From contig NZ_JAIBLJ010000012.1 of NCBI RefSeq assembly GCF_020179385.1, positions 37,663 through 101,662 on the forward strand: a stretch of DNA of 64,000 nt, in the 5' to 3' direction. A program made the position numbers and the translations under genes. Below are positions 43,841-52,496 of this stretch, one piece after another; the stretch's first letter is position 1, and each line of letters starts with the position of its first letter. Under the pieces are notes generated by a model. It saw only the letters and a list, made by a program, of their open reading frames with translations, had not been told where the DNA came from and did no database searches. The DNA is from Alkalihalobacillus sp. YIM B00296. Lineage in GTDB: Bacteria > Bacillota > Bacilli > Bacillales > Fictibacillaceae.

Positions 43841-45214
43841 ATGAGTCAATTTACAGAAAGTTTAGGTACCGATAACATCTCTCCAACACCGAAAAGTGAA
43901 AGGAGTATGAACTTTTTTTCGACATTCGCCCTGTGGCTTGCTGCAAATGTAGTTATCACCACGGTTATGACCGGAATGATGTTTGTTCCGGACATTTCTT
44001 TCAAGGATGCAATGCTTGCCATTCTTATTGGTTCAGTAATTGGCGGTATTCCGCTTGCTTTAACCGGAAACATTGGTACACGTACAGGTCTTTCAACAAT
44101 GGTGATAACAAGGGCAGCTTTTGGACAAAAAGGGGCCATTCTCCCATCGATTGTGAACACTATCATTTTAATTGGTTGGAGCTGGATACAAGCCTATATG
44201 GCGGGTCTAAGTCTGAATTACGCCGTAAAATTTACGACTGGATATAGCAATATCAATCTATTCGTCATTTTAACTGAGGTGCTCGTTGTTTTGATTACGA
44301 TCTACGGTCACCGTGGCGTGGAGAGAATTGAAAAATGGGTTTCTATTTCAATGCTTATCCTCTCCGCTCTTGTATTTTTTAAACTGTTCACCACGTACAA
44401 CGCTGCTTCATTGATAAACATGAAACTGAATGAAAACCCAGCTATTACTGGCATCATCGCTTTTGATATAGTAGTTGCAACCGCTTTTTCCTGGATGTCG
44501 ACCGTTTGTGACTTTAATCGTAACTGTAAATCGGAAAAAAGCGGTATATTGGGTACTTACTTAGGATATCTCCTTGCAACCCTTATCGCAATGGGCCTGG
44601 GAGCTGTTGTAAGCGGATTCAGTATCCTTTCGAATATGGAACAAACCTATGATCCCACCATTCTTCTATCAGCTTACGGGTTCGGATTCATCGCTTCAAT
44701 TGTTGTATTCTTCTCTGTTTTATCCACTAACGTGATGGCACTCTACAGTGCGTCGATGTCATTTTTGAATGTTTTTCCTAATTATGGATTTTGGAAACCG
44801 ACCCTGGTAATGGGTATATTATGTACCTTGGGAGCCCTTTTAAAAGAAGTATTAATGACAAACTTTTTTAGCTTCATCTTGTTAATCGCAACATTATTTA
44901 TTCCTGTATTTGCGATTGTTCTGGTGGATTACTTCATTATCAAGAAAGGACATTATGATGCTGAAGATATTGCATTTGATTCAAGGGGGAATTACCGTTA
45001 TCAAAAAGGTGTAAACATTGCTGCATATATGACTTATATTGTAGGTGCTTTATTTGCTTACTATTTGACTTATGTTAAACCGTTAAGTATTGGTTCTACG
45101 ATTCTTACATTTATTGTTTCAGGGATTTTCTATTGGGGGATGATGACTGTTTCAAAACAGACAGATGTGAAACGGGATGTAGAACCAGAACAAACAACTA
45201 AGTTGGAGGCTTAA
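43841..45214 (+). CDS. NCS1-family permease (cytosine/purine permease type)
   Basis: 457 residues, about 12 transmembrane helices. Family marks: FFSTFALWLAANVVITTVMT, ALTGNIGTRTGLSTMVITRA, FGQKGAILPSIVNTIILIGW and the FSWMSTVCDFNRNCKSEKSG loop. NCS1 carriers take up nucleobases, hydantoins and related N-rich compounds with Na+ or H+. ATG at 43841 has AAAAAGGGG eight bases upstream. Its place between the ALDH and a nitrilase suggests it imports the pathway substrate, whose identity is unknown. Confidence 0.87.
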   Translation: MSQFTESLGTDNISPTPKSERSMNFFSTFALWLAANVVITTVMTGMMFVPDISFKDAMLAILIGSVIGGIPLALTGNIGTRTGLSTMVITRAAFGQKGAILPSIVNTIILIGWSWIQAYMAGLSLNYAVKFTTGYSNINLFVILTEVLVVLITIYGHRGVERIEKWVSISMLILSALVFFKLFTTYNAASLINMKLNENPAITGIIAFDIVVATAFSWMSTVCDFNRNCKSEKSGILGTYLGYLLATLIAMGLGAVVSGFSILSNMEQTYDPTILLSAYGFGFIASIVVFFSVLSTNVMALYSASMSFLNVFPNYGFWKPTLVMGILCTLGALLKEVLMTNFFSFILLIATLFIPVFAIVLVDYFIIKKGHYDAEDIAFDSRGNYRYQKGVNIAAYMTYIVGALFAYYLTYVKPLSIGSTILTFIVSGIFYWGMMTVSKQTDVKRDVEPEQTTKLEA

Positions 45215-45223
45215 GAAAAGACA

Positions 45224-46012
45224 ATGTATAAAATCACATTGGCCCAAGCTGTTTTTCGTAATGAGGATTTCTCATCCAATCATACTAAAATGGAGAGTAT
45301 GGTTAAGGAATCAAAACAACATCACCCTGATACTCGATTAATCGTCTTTCCAGAGCTCAGTGCCACCGGCTATTTTCTTTCACCTAGGTTAAAAGAGCTT
45401 GCACAAGAAAAAGAAGGAGTCATCTTTCAAAAGATGAGGGAAATAGCTTATCAGTATGATATATGGATTGTATACGGGTATGTAGAAAAAGATCTGAAAG
45501 GCAACATTTACAATGCCATACAAATGGTCGATCCAGAAGGGAACTTAGCTGCTAATTACAGAAAAATTCATCTAACACCACTTGAAAAAGAACTATTTAC
45601 ACCTGGATCAGAACTTGTAACAGTTAAAACAGAACTCGGAATAATTGGCCTGATGATTTGCTGGGATCTTGCTTTCCCTGAGCTTTCTCGTACGCTTGCA
45701 TTAAAAGGTACTGATCTTCTGGTTGCCCCAAGCGCCTGGGAGGTTCCGTATGATACTCCATTCAAGCTTTTTGGAGCAGCTAGAGCCATCGATAACACTG
45801 TATTTGTAGCAGCTTGCAATCATGTCGGGACCTCTGAAGAGTTATCCTTTTTCGGAAAGTCTTCTATTTACGGTCCAGACGGAAAGATTATTGCATCATC
45901 CAGTAATGGCCAGGAAGATTTGATTGTGGCTGATATTGAATACGATTGGAGGAATGAGTTAAAAACCACATTTTATAACATGCTTAAGGAAAGACGTATT
46001 GATCTTTATTAA
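45224..46012 (+). CDS. Carbon-nitrogen hydrolase (nitrilase superfamily amidase)
   Basis: 262 residues. The Glu-Lys-Cys triad is in place: VFPELSATGYF, NYRKIHLTPLEKE and GLMICWDLAFPELSRTLA. Such enzymes hydrolyse amides or ureido groups rather than nitriles in most cases. Within a ureohydrolase cluster it might cleave 4-guanidinobutyramide or a ureido compound; this is inference. Begins nine bases after the permease stop. The ribosome binding site GGAGG is about 13 bases upstream of the ATG, a long spacing. Confidence 0.87.
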   Translation: MYKITLAQAVFRNEDFSSNHTKMESMVKESKQHHPDTRLIVFPELSATGYFLSPRLKELAQEKEGVIFQKMREIAYQYDIWIVYGYVEKDLKGNIYNAIQMVDPEGNLAANYRKIHLTPLEKELFTPGSELVTVKTELGIIGLMICWDLAFPELSRTLALKGTDLLVAPSAWEVPYDTPFKLFGAARAIDNTVFVAACNHVGTSEELSFFGKSSIYGPDGKIIASSSNGQEDLIVADIEYDWRNELKTTFYNMLKERRIDLY

Positions 46013-46023
46013 GAGGTGGTTCA

Positions 46024-46224
46024 ATTGTTGATAAAAAAATTTTCGATTTATCAATACCCATTACTTCTGACACACCGATTTACCCTGGAGATCCAAAACC
46101 AACGATAAAAACGGCAGCGGAAATTGATAAGCACGGTTATCAAGTAAGCGAGATTTTGTTTGGATCTCATACAGGGACCCACGTAGATGCTCCATTTCAT
46201 TTTCTACCATGGAATTATAGCTAG
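46024..46224 (+). pseudogene. 5' fragment of a cyclase/formamidase-family gene
   Basis: Frame KKIFDLSIPITSDTPIYPGD ... EILFGSHTGTHVDAPFHF carries the intact HxGTHxDxPxH metal motif, unlike the gene at 3897. It is cut after about 65 codons (FLPWNYS then TAG), while the family needs about 210. There is no normal start codon: ATT stands where the start should be, 12 bases after AAGAGGTGG, a probable mutated ATG. Last gene of cluster 1 in origin; now joined to an antiporter remnant. Confidence 0.65.
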
Positions 46225-46246
46225 TGAAATGGAAAAAACGGAATGA

Positions 46247-46771
46247 TGGTTGCTATGTCTAAAATTCCTATTGCTATGAGTATACCTGTTATCGGTAGGT
46301 AGTAGGGCTTATTATTGCAATATTGTTTAGTTATAAAAAATCCCGTGAGTATCAAAATGTTGATCGTAAAGATCATAGTGATGTAGCTGCTGAAGAAACT
46401 GCAGTTACAACGGAAGAAAAAACAGCAGTTACTCCCACAGATAAAATATTGAACATTTTTACATTGATTTCTATTTTTTACATTGATTGCTATTTTTGTA
46501 GCCTTTGTACTGCAACTTACTTTTGGATCGATGGAAATTGGTGCGATCGGCGGATTAACGGTTATGTTTTTGTACAGAGTTGTTTATTTAAAAGCCGGTG
46601 ACAAGGTTGTACAAGAGGGTATGCTGATGATGGGTACAATTACATTCATTATGCTGATTGCTTCTGGATTTGCAAATGTATTAACTGAAACAGACTTAAT
46701 AAATGAATGGCGTATGGAGCAGGAGCAGAAGAATTTGAAGGAATACTCGATATTACGAATATCCCCGATTT
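46247..46771 (+). pseudogene. Remnant of a YuiF-like Na+/H+ antiporter-family gene
   Basis: Pieces in three frames: IPIAMSIPVIG, then GLIIAILFSYKKSREYQNVD with a charged cytosolic loop, then IAIFVAFVLQLTFGSMEIGA, KAGDKVVQEGMLMMGTITFI and LIASGFANVLTE. This matches the C-terminal half of YuiF-like antiporter-family proteins. A near-exact tandem duplication of about 19 bases (TTTTACATTGATT twice, at about 46457-46492) causes one frameshift. Both ends of the gene are missing. Confidence 0.6.
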
Positions 46772-46871
46772 AATTGCTGAAATTTCGGAATTGAAGAAAA
46801 GTAAATCTCTAGTATTAAGGTGGTATCAAAAGTCTACATGAGAGATCATTATCCGTGAAAAGTCCGGTAGT

Positions 46872-47006
46872 TTAAGAGTTTTTGTAGCGCAAACCATTAG
46901 TTGGGGGGGATCCCCCGCTAATGGAATTTTTGTAATCGGCTTTGATCTTTTTTGCCATCCTGATCATACGTTTGAAGGACGCATCTATCCGTTTGTTTTT
47001 ACGCAT
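46872..47006 (-). CDS. Small basic protein, unrecognised
   Basis: 44 residues from ATG at 47006, with AAAGAGGTG upstream: MRKNKRIDASFKRMIRMAKK, then IKADYKNSISGGSPPTNGLR. Strongly basic and helical at the N-terminus. The C-terminal SGGSPPTNG is encoded by a large hairpin. A real small gene or a remnant running through a terminator are both possible. Confidence 0.4.
   Translation of the reverse strand: MRKNKRIDASFKRMIRMAKKIKADYKNSISGGSPPTNGLRYKNS
46894..46930. terminator. Hairpin terminator
   Basis: CCATTAG (46894-46900) with CTAATGG (46918-46924), and GGGGGGA/TCCCCC between them, then AATTTTTG on the + strand. Confidence 0.65.
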
Positions 47007-47161
47007 AACTGCACCTCTTTATCGAAATTGTTACCGTACACTTATTTACTTAAAACAGGAAAATTTAACCAGGATACGGAATAAGGAAAATAACGGAATA
47101 TAGAAACGCATCAAGGCTGATGGATGTTAGCTTGAAAAACCCCCACTTATGAAGTTTCTCC

Positions 47162-47977
47162 TCACGATCCTAATTTTTCATAGTACTGTGACAGTTTTAT
47201 AATCATGGCCCCCATCCGCTGTTGATCCGGTGACAGAACTCGTTTTACTCCTTCTTCACTTAGGGCTTCAGCCGTGATTTTTCCAACGGCTACTGCAAGG
47301 ACTTTATTGTGAAAGGCTTCCAGTATTTGATCAATGAGCCCGTTTTCTTTCGCATACTGAAATAAAAAGCGAACTTGCATCGCGGTCGTAAAACAGACAG
47401 CATCGGCCTTCTCCTCAAGAATTTCACCCATTAACGCTTGAAGCGCAGCTGTTTTTGGCGGTACATGTTGATAGGGAAGGAGCTCCGTATGGAATGCACC
47501 GTGTTCATCTAAAAACGCGAGTAATTTTGGTGCTGTATCACCATACAGCTGGACCATCACTCGTTTTCCTTGAAGATCATAAGCCGATAGTTTCTCAATC
47601 AATCCTCGTGTTGTCCCATCATCTGAAGCCGTTTGTGGCTCCACATCATATTTTTTTAACACACCGCGTGTTTTATAGCCGCGAATTGCTGTTTTCGACT
47701 GCTTGACCGCTTGTACAAATTCTTCGCTTTTTCCGATGTTCTCCGCGATACGAAACAAGCTTTCCGTTCCAATTCCTGTTGTAAAGATAGTCCAATCCGC
47801 TCCTTCATCAATAAAACGGCAAAGGTCCGGAGCAATTTCTTTTTCTGCAGGAAAAACCGTACCTTGTGCTGAATGCACGACTGAATAACCGCCTTGCCGT
47901 TGAATTAATTCGATCATCTCATCCGTTTTACGTGACGCCGTAAGGACCACCCGTTTTCCTTCTAAACCTTTTGCCAT
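47162..47977 (-). CDS. Uroporphyrinogen-III synthase family protein
   Basis: 271 residues. HemD-type two-domain fold: GKRVVLTASRKTDEMIELIQ at the N-terminus, DWTIFTTGIGTESLFRIAEN, then LQGKRVMVQLYGDT opening the second domain, DAVCFTTAMQVRFLFQYAKE and VLAVAVGKITAEALSEEGV. The enzyme closes hydroxymethylbilane to uroporphyrinogen III. No heme or siroheme genes are adjacent, so it is probably a second, stand-alone copy. ATG at 47977 with AAAGAGGAG upstream. Confidence 0.87.
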   Translation of the reverse strand: MAKGLEGKRVVLTASRKTDEMIELIQRQGGYSVVHSAQGTVFPAEKEIAPDLCRFIDEGADWTIFTTGIGTESLFRIAENIGKSEEFVQAVKQSKTAIRGYKTRGVLKKYDVEPQTASDDGTTRGLIEKLSAYDLQGKRVMVQLYGDTAPKLLAFLDEHGAFHTELLPYQHVPPKTAALQALMGEILEEKADAVCFTTAMQVRFLFQYAKENGLIDQILEAFHNKVLAVAVGKITAEALSEEGVKRVLSPDQQRMGAMIIKLSQYYEKLGS

Positions 47978-48420
47978 ACTTATCTCCTCTTTCTAGTCAG
48001 CTTTGTTTCTATCATACCAAAAAGAAGAGAAGGTTAGAGAAATAGCTATGTGATGAAAAATATAAACGACTTAATGGGTTCTTAAGTCATGGTTTTAAAT
48101 CTGTGTAAGAACATAAACGAACGGTTCCTTTCTGTCTTTTGTGCCAAAGAAGTATAACTGGTTGGCGAGAAAAAAGTTCATAGTAACGGTTTTCCGATGG
48201 TTCGGGTTTACCGCTCAAACTTTTCTGATCTACTACGGGGGACCATCCGGAACGATATCGAATTTAAAATCTTCAATGAGCTACATCAAAAAAAACATCG
48301 AAACAGTCGAATGATAGGTAGCCGGTAATTCATCATCCAGCAGCCAATTCGGATTGCTGCCAAAAAGCAGCCCGTCTAGATTGGTACATCTATCTAAAAA
48401 AACATTTGTATTGCCAGGCC

Positions 48421-48540
48421 GTATATAAGATTCTTGCATCTGATATGACGACTAAGATCGTGCACAACAAGGATATCACCAAAACGCAGCTTCTTCCGCA
48501 TTTCTTGATAGACCGGACGTTCGAAATCTTTACCGGACTG
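48421..48540 (-). pseudogene. Middle part of a serine recombinase (resolvase), inverted relative to its N-terminus
   Basis: The minus strand from 48540 reads [20 protein letters not shown], then [11 protein letters not shown], the second half of the resolvase catalytic domain. It has no start. The piece that should precede it (to VEK) lies on the + strand at 48549-48653, starting nine bases away. Confidence 0.65.
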
Positions 48541-48545
48541 TCTGT

Positions 48546-48653
48546 ATGATGATTGGTTATGCCAGAGTCAGCTCGGTTGATCAGAACGAGTCACGTCAAG
48601 TGGAAGAATTAAAACGGTTTGGATGTGAAAAGGTTTTTGTTGAGAAACTTTAG
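48546..48653 (+). pseudogene. N-terminal 34 residues of a serine recombinase
   Basis: [20 protein letters not shown] then [14 protein letters not shown] and TAG. This is the classic resolvase/invertase N-terminus with catalytic Ser in RVSS. It ends exactly where SGKD should follow. Confidence 0.75.
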
Positions 48654-48976
48654 TCTATTGATACAAGTTTAGAAGACTGATAATATAAGGGATTAGACAA
48701 TCTCATAAGACTTGTCTCGAAAAATGAGTGAAAAAATGCGGAAAATTGGATATGTTTCCAAACTCAGAATACAGTAAGCTTGAGGGACAGGATCATATGG
48801 CCTAACCCTGAAGTGGTGTTGCCAGTACTCTCGAGATTTCTAAAACAGTAACTTGCCCGATTATGAAAATGTGTCCTCGGGAATGACTTGAAAGACAATT
48901 TAAGCATTCTAATGTAGATCATGTATAGAAACATTAAGCACTTATTAAAGAATAAGGCGCTTTTATGAAGTAACTA

Positions 48977-49019
48977 AAGCCTAATTTCTCACCTACACAC
49001 CGAGAAATTAGGCTTTTTT
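48977..49019 (+). terminator. Strong hairpin terminator
   Basis: AAGCCTAATTTCTC (48977-48990) pairs with GAGAAATTAGGCTT (49002-49015), followed by TTTTA. Confidence 0.85.
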
Positions 49020-49180
49020 ATATTGGATTTACTTAACGTTGTAAAACATGCGGTTATCTGTACTGAAGAATAAAAAATTTTTGGACTTATCTCGGATGTA
49101 CCCGAATTAAAATTATGTTTTGGGGAGTAATTTTCAAGCCTATGTCCTATTTTTACACGTATCTTGGAGTTATCCCAATA

Positions 49181-49270
49181 TAACGCTATTAAATCTTTGG
49201 CTTGGTACTTACTACTCCTTTGAACAAAACCTACCTTTTTGGCCAACTGTTGGAGAACTTGTGGAGACAA
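49181..49270 (-). mobile_element. N-terminal fragment of an IS4-type transposase
   Basis: SPQVLQQLAKKVGFVQRSSK, then YQAKDLIAL, matches the N-terminal region of Bacillus IS4-family transposases; similarity stops there and the DDE core is absent. Confidence 0.5.
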
Positions 49271-49535
49271 ATATATTCCTGTGAAAAGAGGGTAAGTTAT
49301 CTGAAACCTTACGACACATAAAAAACACCATCCTTTCCATCATGTTACAGAAAGAATAGCGTTTTTTCGTTTTGGGGATAATAATTTGTCTTAGCTTAAT
49401 GGGAATGGAGGAAAACCAGCAACTGAACGACAAAAATAACCCCCTTGAAATTACCATGTGAGGCCTAATTCATCACAATAAACATCTGCTTCAATAAAAC
49501 AATTCCTCATATAAGCCTACCAATATTTCAACCTA

Positions 49536-49566
49536 CTTTGACCCTGGTGTCAGCTACGATGGTACT
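49536..49566 (+). repeat. Dispersed 31-base repeat, copy A
   Basis: CTTTGACCCTGGTGTCAGCT then ACGATGGTACT; copy B at 50567-50597 differs at four positions. Function unknown. Confidence 0.6.
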
Positions 49567-49692
49567 GGGCCAAATAAAAGAAAATTTCATATATTTTGGC
49601 TTCCATGGCAAAACGATGAAATTTTCTTTCTGTAATACTTCTATTTGCTTACTCGTATTTATAAAGCATGATATGAACCGAGGAGTGGTTGT

Positions 49693-50163
49693 ATGAAAGG
49701 TTTCTCTTTTATAGAAAAAGCAATTGAAGTGGCTTTAGAAAATGTCATGTCCAACCAAGGTGGACCATTTGGGGCCATTGTTGTTAAAGACGGTAAAATA
49801 ATTGGTACCGGCCGAAATGAAGTAACAGCATCAAATGATCCAACTGCACATGCTGAGGTGCAGGCCATAAGGGCAGCTTGCAAATATTTAAACGATTTCC
49901 AGCTTATCGATTGTGAGATCTATACGAGCTATGAACCTTGTCCGATGTGTATCGGAGCAATCTATTGGGCGAGACCAAAAGCTGTTTATTATGCATGTAC
50001 GAAGGAAGATGCGGCGAAAATAGGTTTCGACGATCAGTTTATTTATGAACAGCTTTCCCTTCCAATTGACCAGCGTAATATTACTATGAAACAAATTTCT
50101 CCAAATCAGTATGAACTACCGTTTAAAACATGGGAAAAATCAAAAGATAAAACACATTACTAA
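49693..50163 (+). CDS. guaD: Guanine deaminase
   Basis: 156 residues, the length of B. subtilis GuaD. Cytidine-deaminase fold Zn enzyme: the HAEVQAIRAAC motif carries the ligand His and catalytic Glu, and YEPCPMCIGAIYWARP the two Cys ligands. C-terminal FIYEQLSLPIDQRNITMKQI forms the domain-swapped tail of GuaD. Converts guanine to xanthine for purine salvage or nitrogen use. ATG at 49693 with CGAGGAG upstream. No purine genes adjoin it. Confidence 0.9.
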   Translation: MKGFSFIEKAIEVALENVMSNQGGPFGAIVVKDGKIIGTGRNEVTASNDPTAHAEVQAIRAACKYLNDFQLIDCEIYTSYEPCPMCIGAIYWARPKAVYYACTKEDAAKIGFDDQFIYEQLSLPIDQRNITMKQISPNQYELPFKTWEKSKDKTHY

Positions 50164-50391
50164 TCTGAAATAAGGGATGGTGTTTATGAGGAGAAATCAG
50201 AAAAGAAAATCTCTGTAGCATCAGGAAGAGAGGCTGCGGAAACAGTTTTATAGTTTTTATCTTGCTTTTTTCAGTATTTTATATTTCTTCACATGAACAC
50301 TGATTGATTAGCAGTCTTTGATTTTGTTGATTTGAAAGAAAGTCGTATAAGTCGTATCGTTTTGAAAAAATTTAACCGTTTGTGTTAATTA

Positions 50392-50500
50392 GATGAAGAA
50401 ATCCCTAAACTAAAAGTATCGAAGCGAACCTCTTATTGAGTTTGTGAAGCAGGTGGAACGATGACGAAAGGCAAAAGGAAATCCTCCAGATTTTACTGGG
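50392..50500 (+). repeat. Second, broken copy of the MtlR-like regulator 5' end
   Basis: From GATGAAGAAATCCCTAAACT through AGCAGGTGGAACGATGA and GGAAATCCTCC to TTTTACTGGG this repeats 38146-38261 with scattered changes and small gaps. One base is lost after the ATG, so the frame is broken. Similarity ends abruptly at ACTGGG. Confidence 0.7.
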
Positions 50501-50566
50501 ACCTTGGCCCCTGTTAGGATAAACTTTTTTATGATTAAATGATTGTCTGTTAATAATATCCATATA

Positions 50567-50597
50567 CTTTGCCCCTGGTGACAGCTTCGCTGGTACT
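50567..50597 (+). repeat. Dispersed 31-base repeat, copy B
   Basis: CTTTGCCCCTGGTGACAGCT then TCGCTGGTACT, followed by ACCAGGG that can pair with its CCCTGGT. See copy A at 49536. Confidence 0.6.
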
Positions 50598-50727
50598 ACC
50601 AGGGTAGCGTCAGGAAAACGTGGATTTACAACGCAATCAGTTAAGAAATTAAAATGTCGGCTATTTTATCAGCATTAAGGTTTTTGAAAAAAGTTTATCG
50701 AGAAATATATTATCCTTATCTTTTTCT

Positions 50728-50922
50728 TTAAAATTTCTCAAGCTCTTTTCGGTTTGGGGCTTGTGGTGGTTGTTCCAGCCATTTGCGATTAACCATGATG
50801 TTAAATCCATCTTCTGCATAAATTAAAATTTCTCCTATAAATTTACTGTAATGAGTAGCTAAGTCCATTCTCATAGATAAAGATAAGGCGTGTCCAATAA
50901 GTGTAATATCGATGGAATTCAA
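50728..50922 (-). pseudogene. C-terminal remnant of a DUF3231-like spore-associated protein
   Basis: LSLSMRMDLATHYSKFIGEI, then LIYAEDGFNIMVNRKWLEQP PQAPNRKEL resembles the end of DUF3231 proteins (several are coat-associated). Only about 55 residues remain of a usual 300 or more, without a plausible start. Confidence 0.4.
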
Positions 50923-50990
50923 AAAATGAAAGAGTGCTACGATGAGTCAGAAAAAGGTGAAGTCGTTGAATCTGTTACTTCCATACTATA

Positions 50991-51037
50991 TCCCGAATAA
51001 TGGACACGTTTAAAAAAGTCCCTTATTCGGGATTTTT
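50991..51037 (+). terminator. Hairpin terminator
   Basis: TCCCGAATAA (50991-51000) and TTATTCGGGA (51023-51032), then TTTTTG. Confidence 0.7.
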
Positions 51038-51508
51038 GTGTTAACTTACACAGAAAATCCTGCTCATAGGACGGTAAGGCGACCCGAGACGCCTCCTTAC
51101 CGCCTATGGTATCTCGCTTCCCTCTAAAATCCAAGCAAACAAGAGACTGTAAGAGGATGACCAGCTATGTCATCATCCATATTCTCTTTGTTCTATTGGG
51201 TTTCTTGACGAGTGAACGATTCCGAAAAAAATATCAGATGGAAAAGGATAGCAGGCTTGAGGCCTGATTTTTTGTGTTTACACATTTTCCCCCTTTTGCG
51301 TTACGAATCGTACTCCTACACAGCCGGACTAACCTTTGGACAAAGGCTAGATTCTGCCTACCCTATCCAAAGCCCAGTCAGGAGTCGATACGTTCAAGGG
51401 GCAAAAAACTTTTTGACTTGAAAAGCATGTTTAGCATCAAAAACTTTTTGTGCTGTTTCCCTTGACGATTCTCATTCTCCACGTCAAGGAACAGGAGGGC
51501 GAATCAAA

Positions 51509-51763
51509 ATGAGGAAAAACAAAGGATAGGAAGAGGTTAAGGAACGGCGATTGGAAAAGGGGATTCAGGATGTGATGATAAGTGAGAAGTTCCAGGAGTG
51601 ATTGAAGTTCATTTCGAGCTTCCACACCTACAGTTTCAGCAATACGATTTTAATTTTAAGTCAGAAGTCGACGGCGACTGCGGTGAAAGGTTTTAACGAA
51701 TGGAAAAAGGATGGCCGATTCATCAAGAAAGGCGAGAAGGCGATTAAAATCCTATTCCTATAA
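51509..51763 (+). pseudogene. ArdC-type antirestriction protein N-terminal domain, two nonsense codons
   Basis: ATG at 51509 (AGGAGGG upstream). The frame reads the N-terminal ssDNA-binding domain of ArdC: FISSFHTYSFSNTILILSQK, ATAVKGFNEWKKDGRFIKKG and EKAIKI. Codon 7 is TAG and a conserved Trp codon before LKFISS is TGA. The C-terminal metalloprotease part is missing. ArdC genes travel on plasmids and conjugative elements, so this marks former mobile DNA. Confidence 0.65.
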
Positions 51764-52109
51764 TTAGATGATTCATCGAAAAAGTGATGTTCATTTTGAA
51801 TATAGGTCCTATTCCGCGTATTTCCCCAATAGCTTCCACATGATGTCTTCCTTCACCGCAATGATTTCTTGAAGAAGTCTAAAGGTTCCATACTTTACTT
51901 TAAAGGTATGAATAATTTCCGTTTTATAACACTCGATAACGGTATCGTTTTCTCATGTTGTCTTCTTTAGAGTTGGTCCGTACCAAAGATGGTAAAGCTA
52001 GTTATCCCGATTACAATCTATTTGTATATTCTTCAACATATTCTTCATTCTCAATATGATCTTTCATTTACTAGTGGAATAGTTCCCAGAAGGCTTTATA
52101 TTCGTATAC
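51764..52109. other. Intergenic stretch, nothing identified
   Basis: No frame with a ribosome binding site or recognisable family. Confidence 0.4.
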
Positions 52110-52241
52110 TTACTGATGTTTATAATCCCTCACCGCTTCCTTTGCTCTATGGGATAGGGAAGTGCAGATAAGGTGCCAGATGGAAACGATGAAAAGTAGT
52201 GTTAGGACCAAAATGATTGGAATCAACCGTTTATTACGCAC
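52110..52241 (-). CDS. Small single-helix membrane protein
   Basis: 43 residues from GTG at 52241, with AAGGAGG seven bases upstream: basic start, helix LIPIILVLTLLFIVSIWHLI, then SHRAKEAVRDYKHQ. The form resembles short DUF3139-like proteins but is shorter; it could be truncated. Function unknown. Confidence 0.45.
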   Translation of the reverse strand: MRNKRLIPIILVLTLLFIVSIWHLICTSLSHRAKEAVRDYKHQ

Positions 52242-52496
52242 CGTCAATCCTCCTTGCTTACTTGTACTAAATAGCGATTCAGTCAGGTTTCTTTTTAGTA
52301 GTTATGAATGAAATGCAGCCTTTTTGTAAAAACCTTCCTTTGTTAAACCAGTGATTTTGCGATAAAGTGGTATCCAAATATAAATAATATTCAAAAATAA
52401 ATAAATAGTAGATGAATTTGCGAGAGTAGTGTTAATGCGAATAAGTTATTTAAAAATGAATAAATAAAAAGGTTTATAAAGGGGTCGTGGATCAAT

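Larger units (their letters stand above)
47978..49692. other. Accessory stretch of recombinase and IS debris
   Basis: Apart from the resolvase fragments (48421-48653), a terminator (48977-49019), an IS4 remnant (49181-49270) and a hairpin AAAGAAAATTTCAT/ATGAAATTTTCTTT (49577-49629), no gene is seen. An open stretch on the minus strand over about 48330-48450 (NTNVFLDRCTNLDGLLFGS) looks coding-like but is not identified. Confidence 0.45.

Noticed and set aside
49577..49629. Hairpin AAAGAAAATTTCAT/ATGAAATTTTCTTT as a riboswitch for guaD
   Set aside because: It is a simple AT-rich stem with a 25-base loop and no purine-riboswitch core; at most a terminator.
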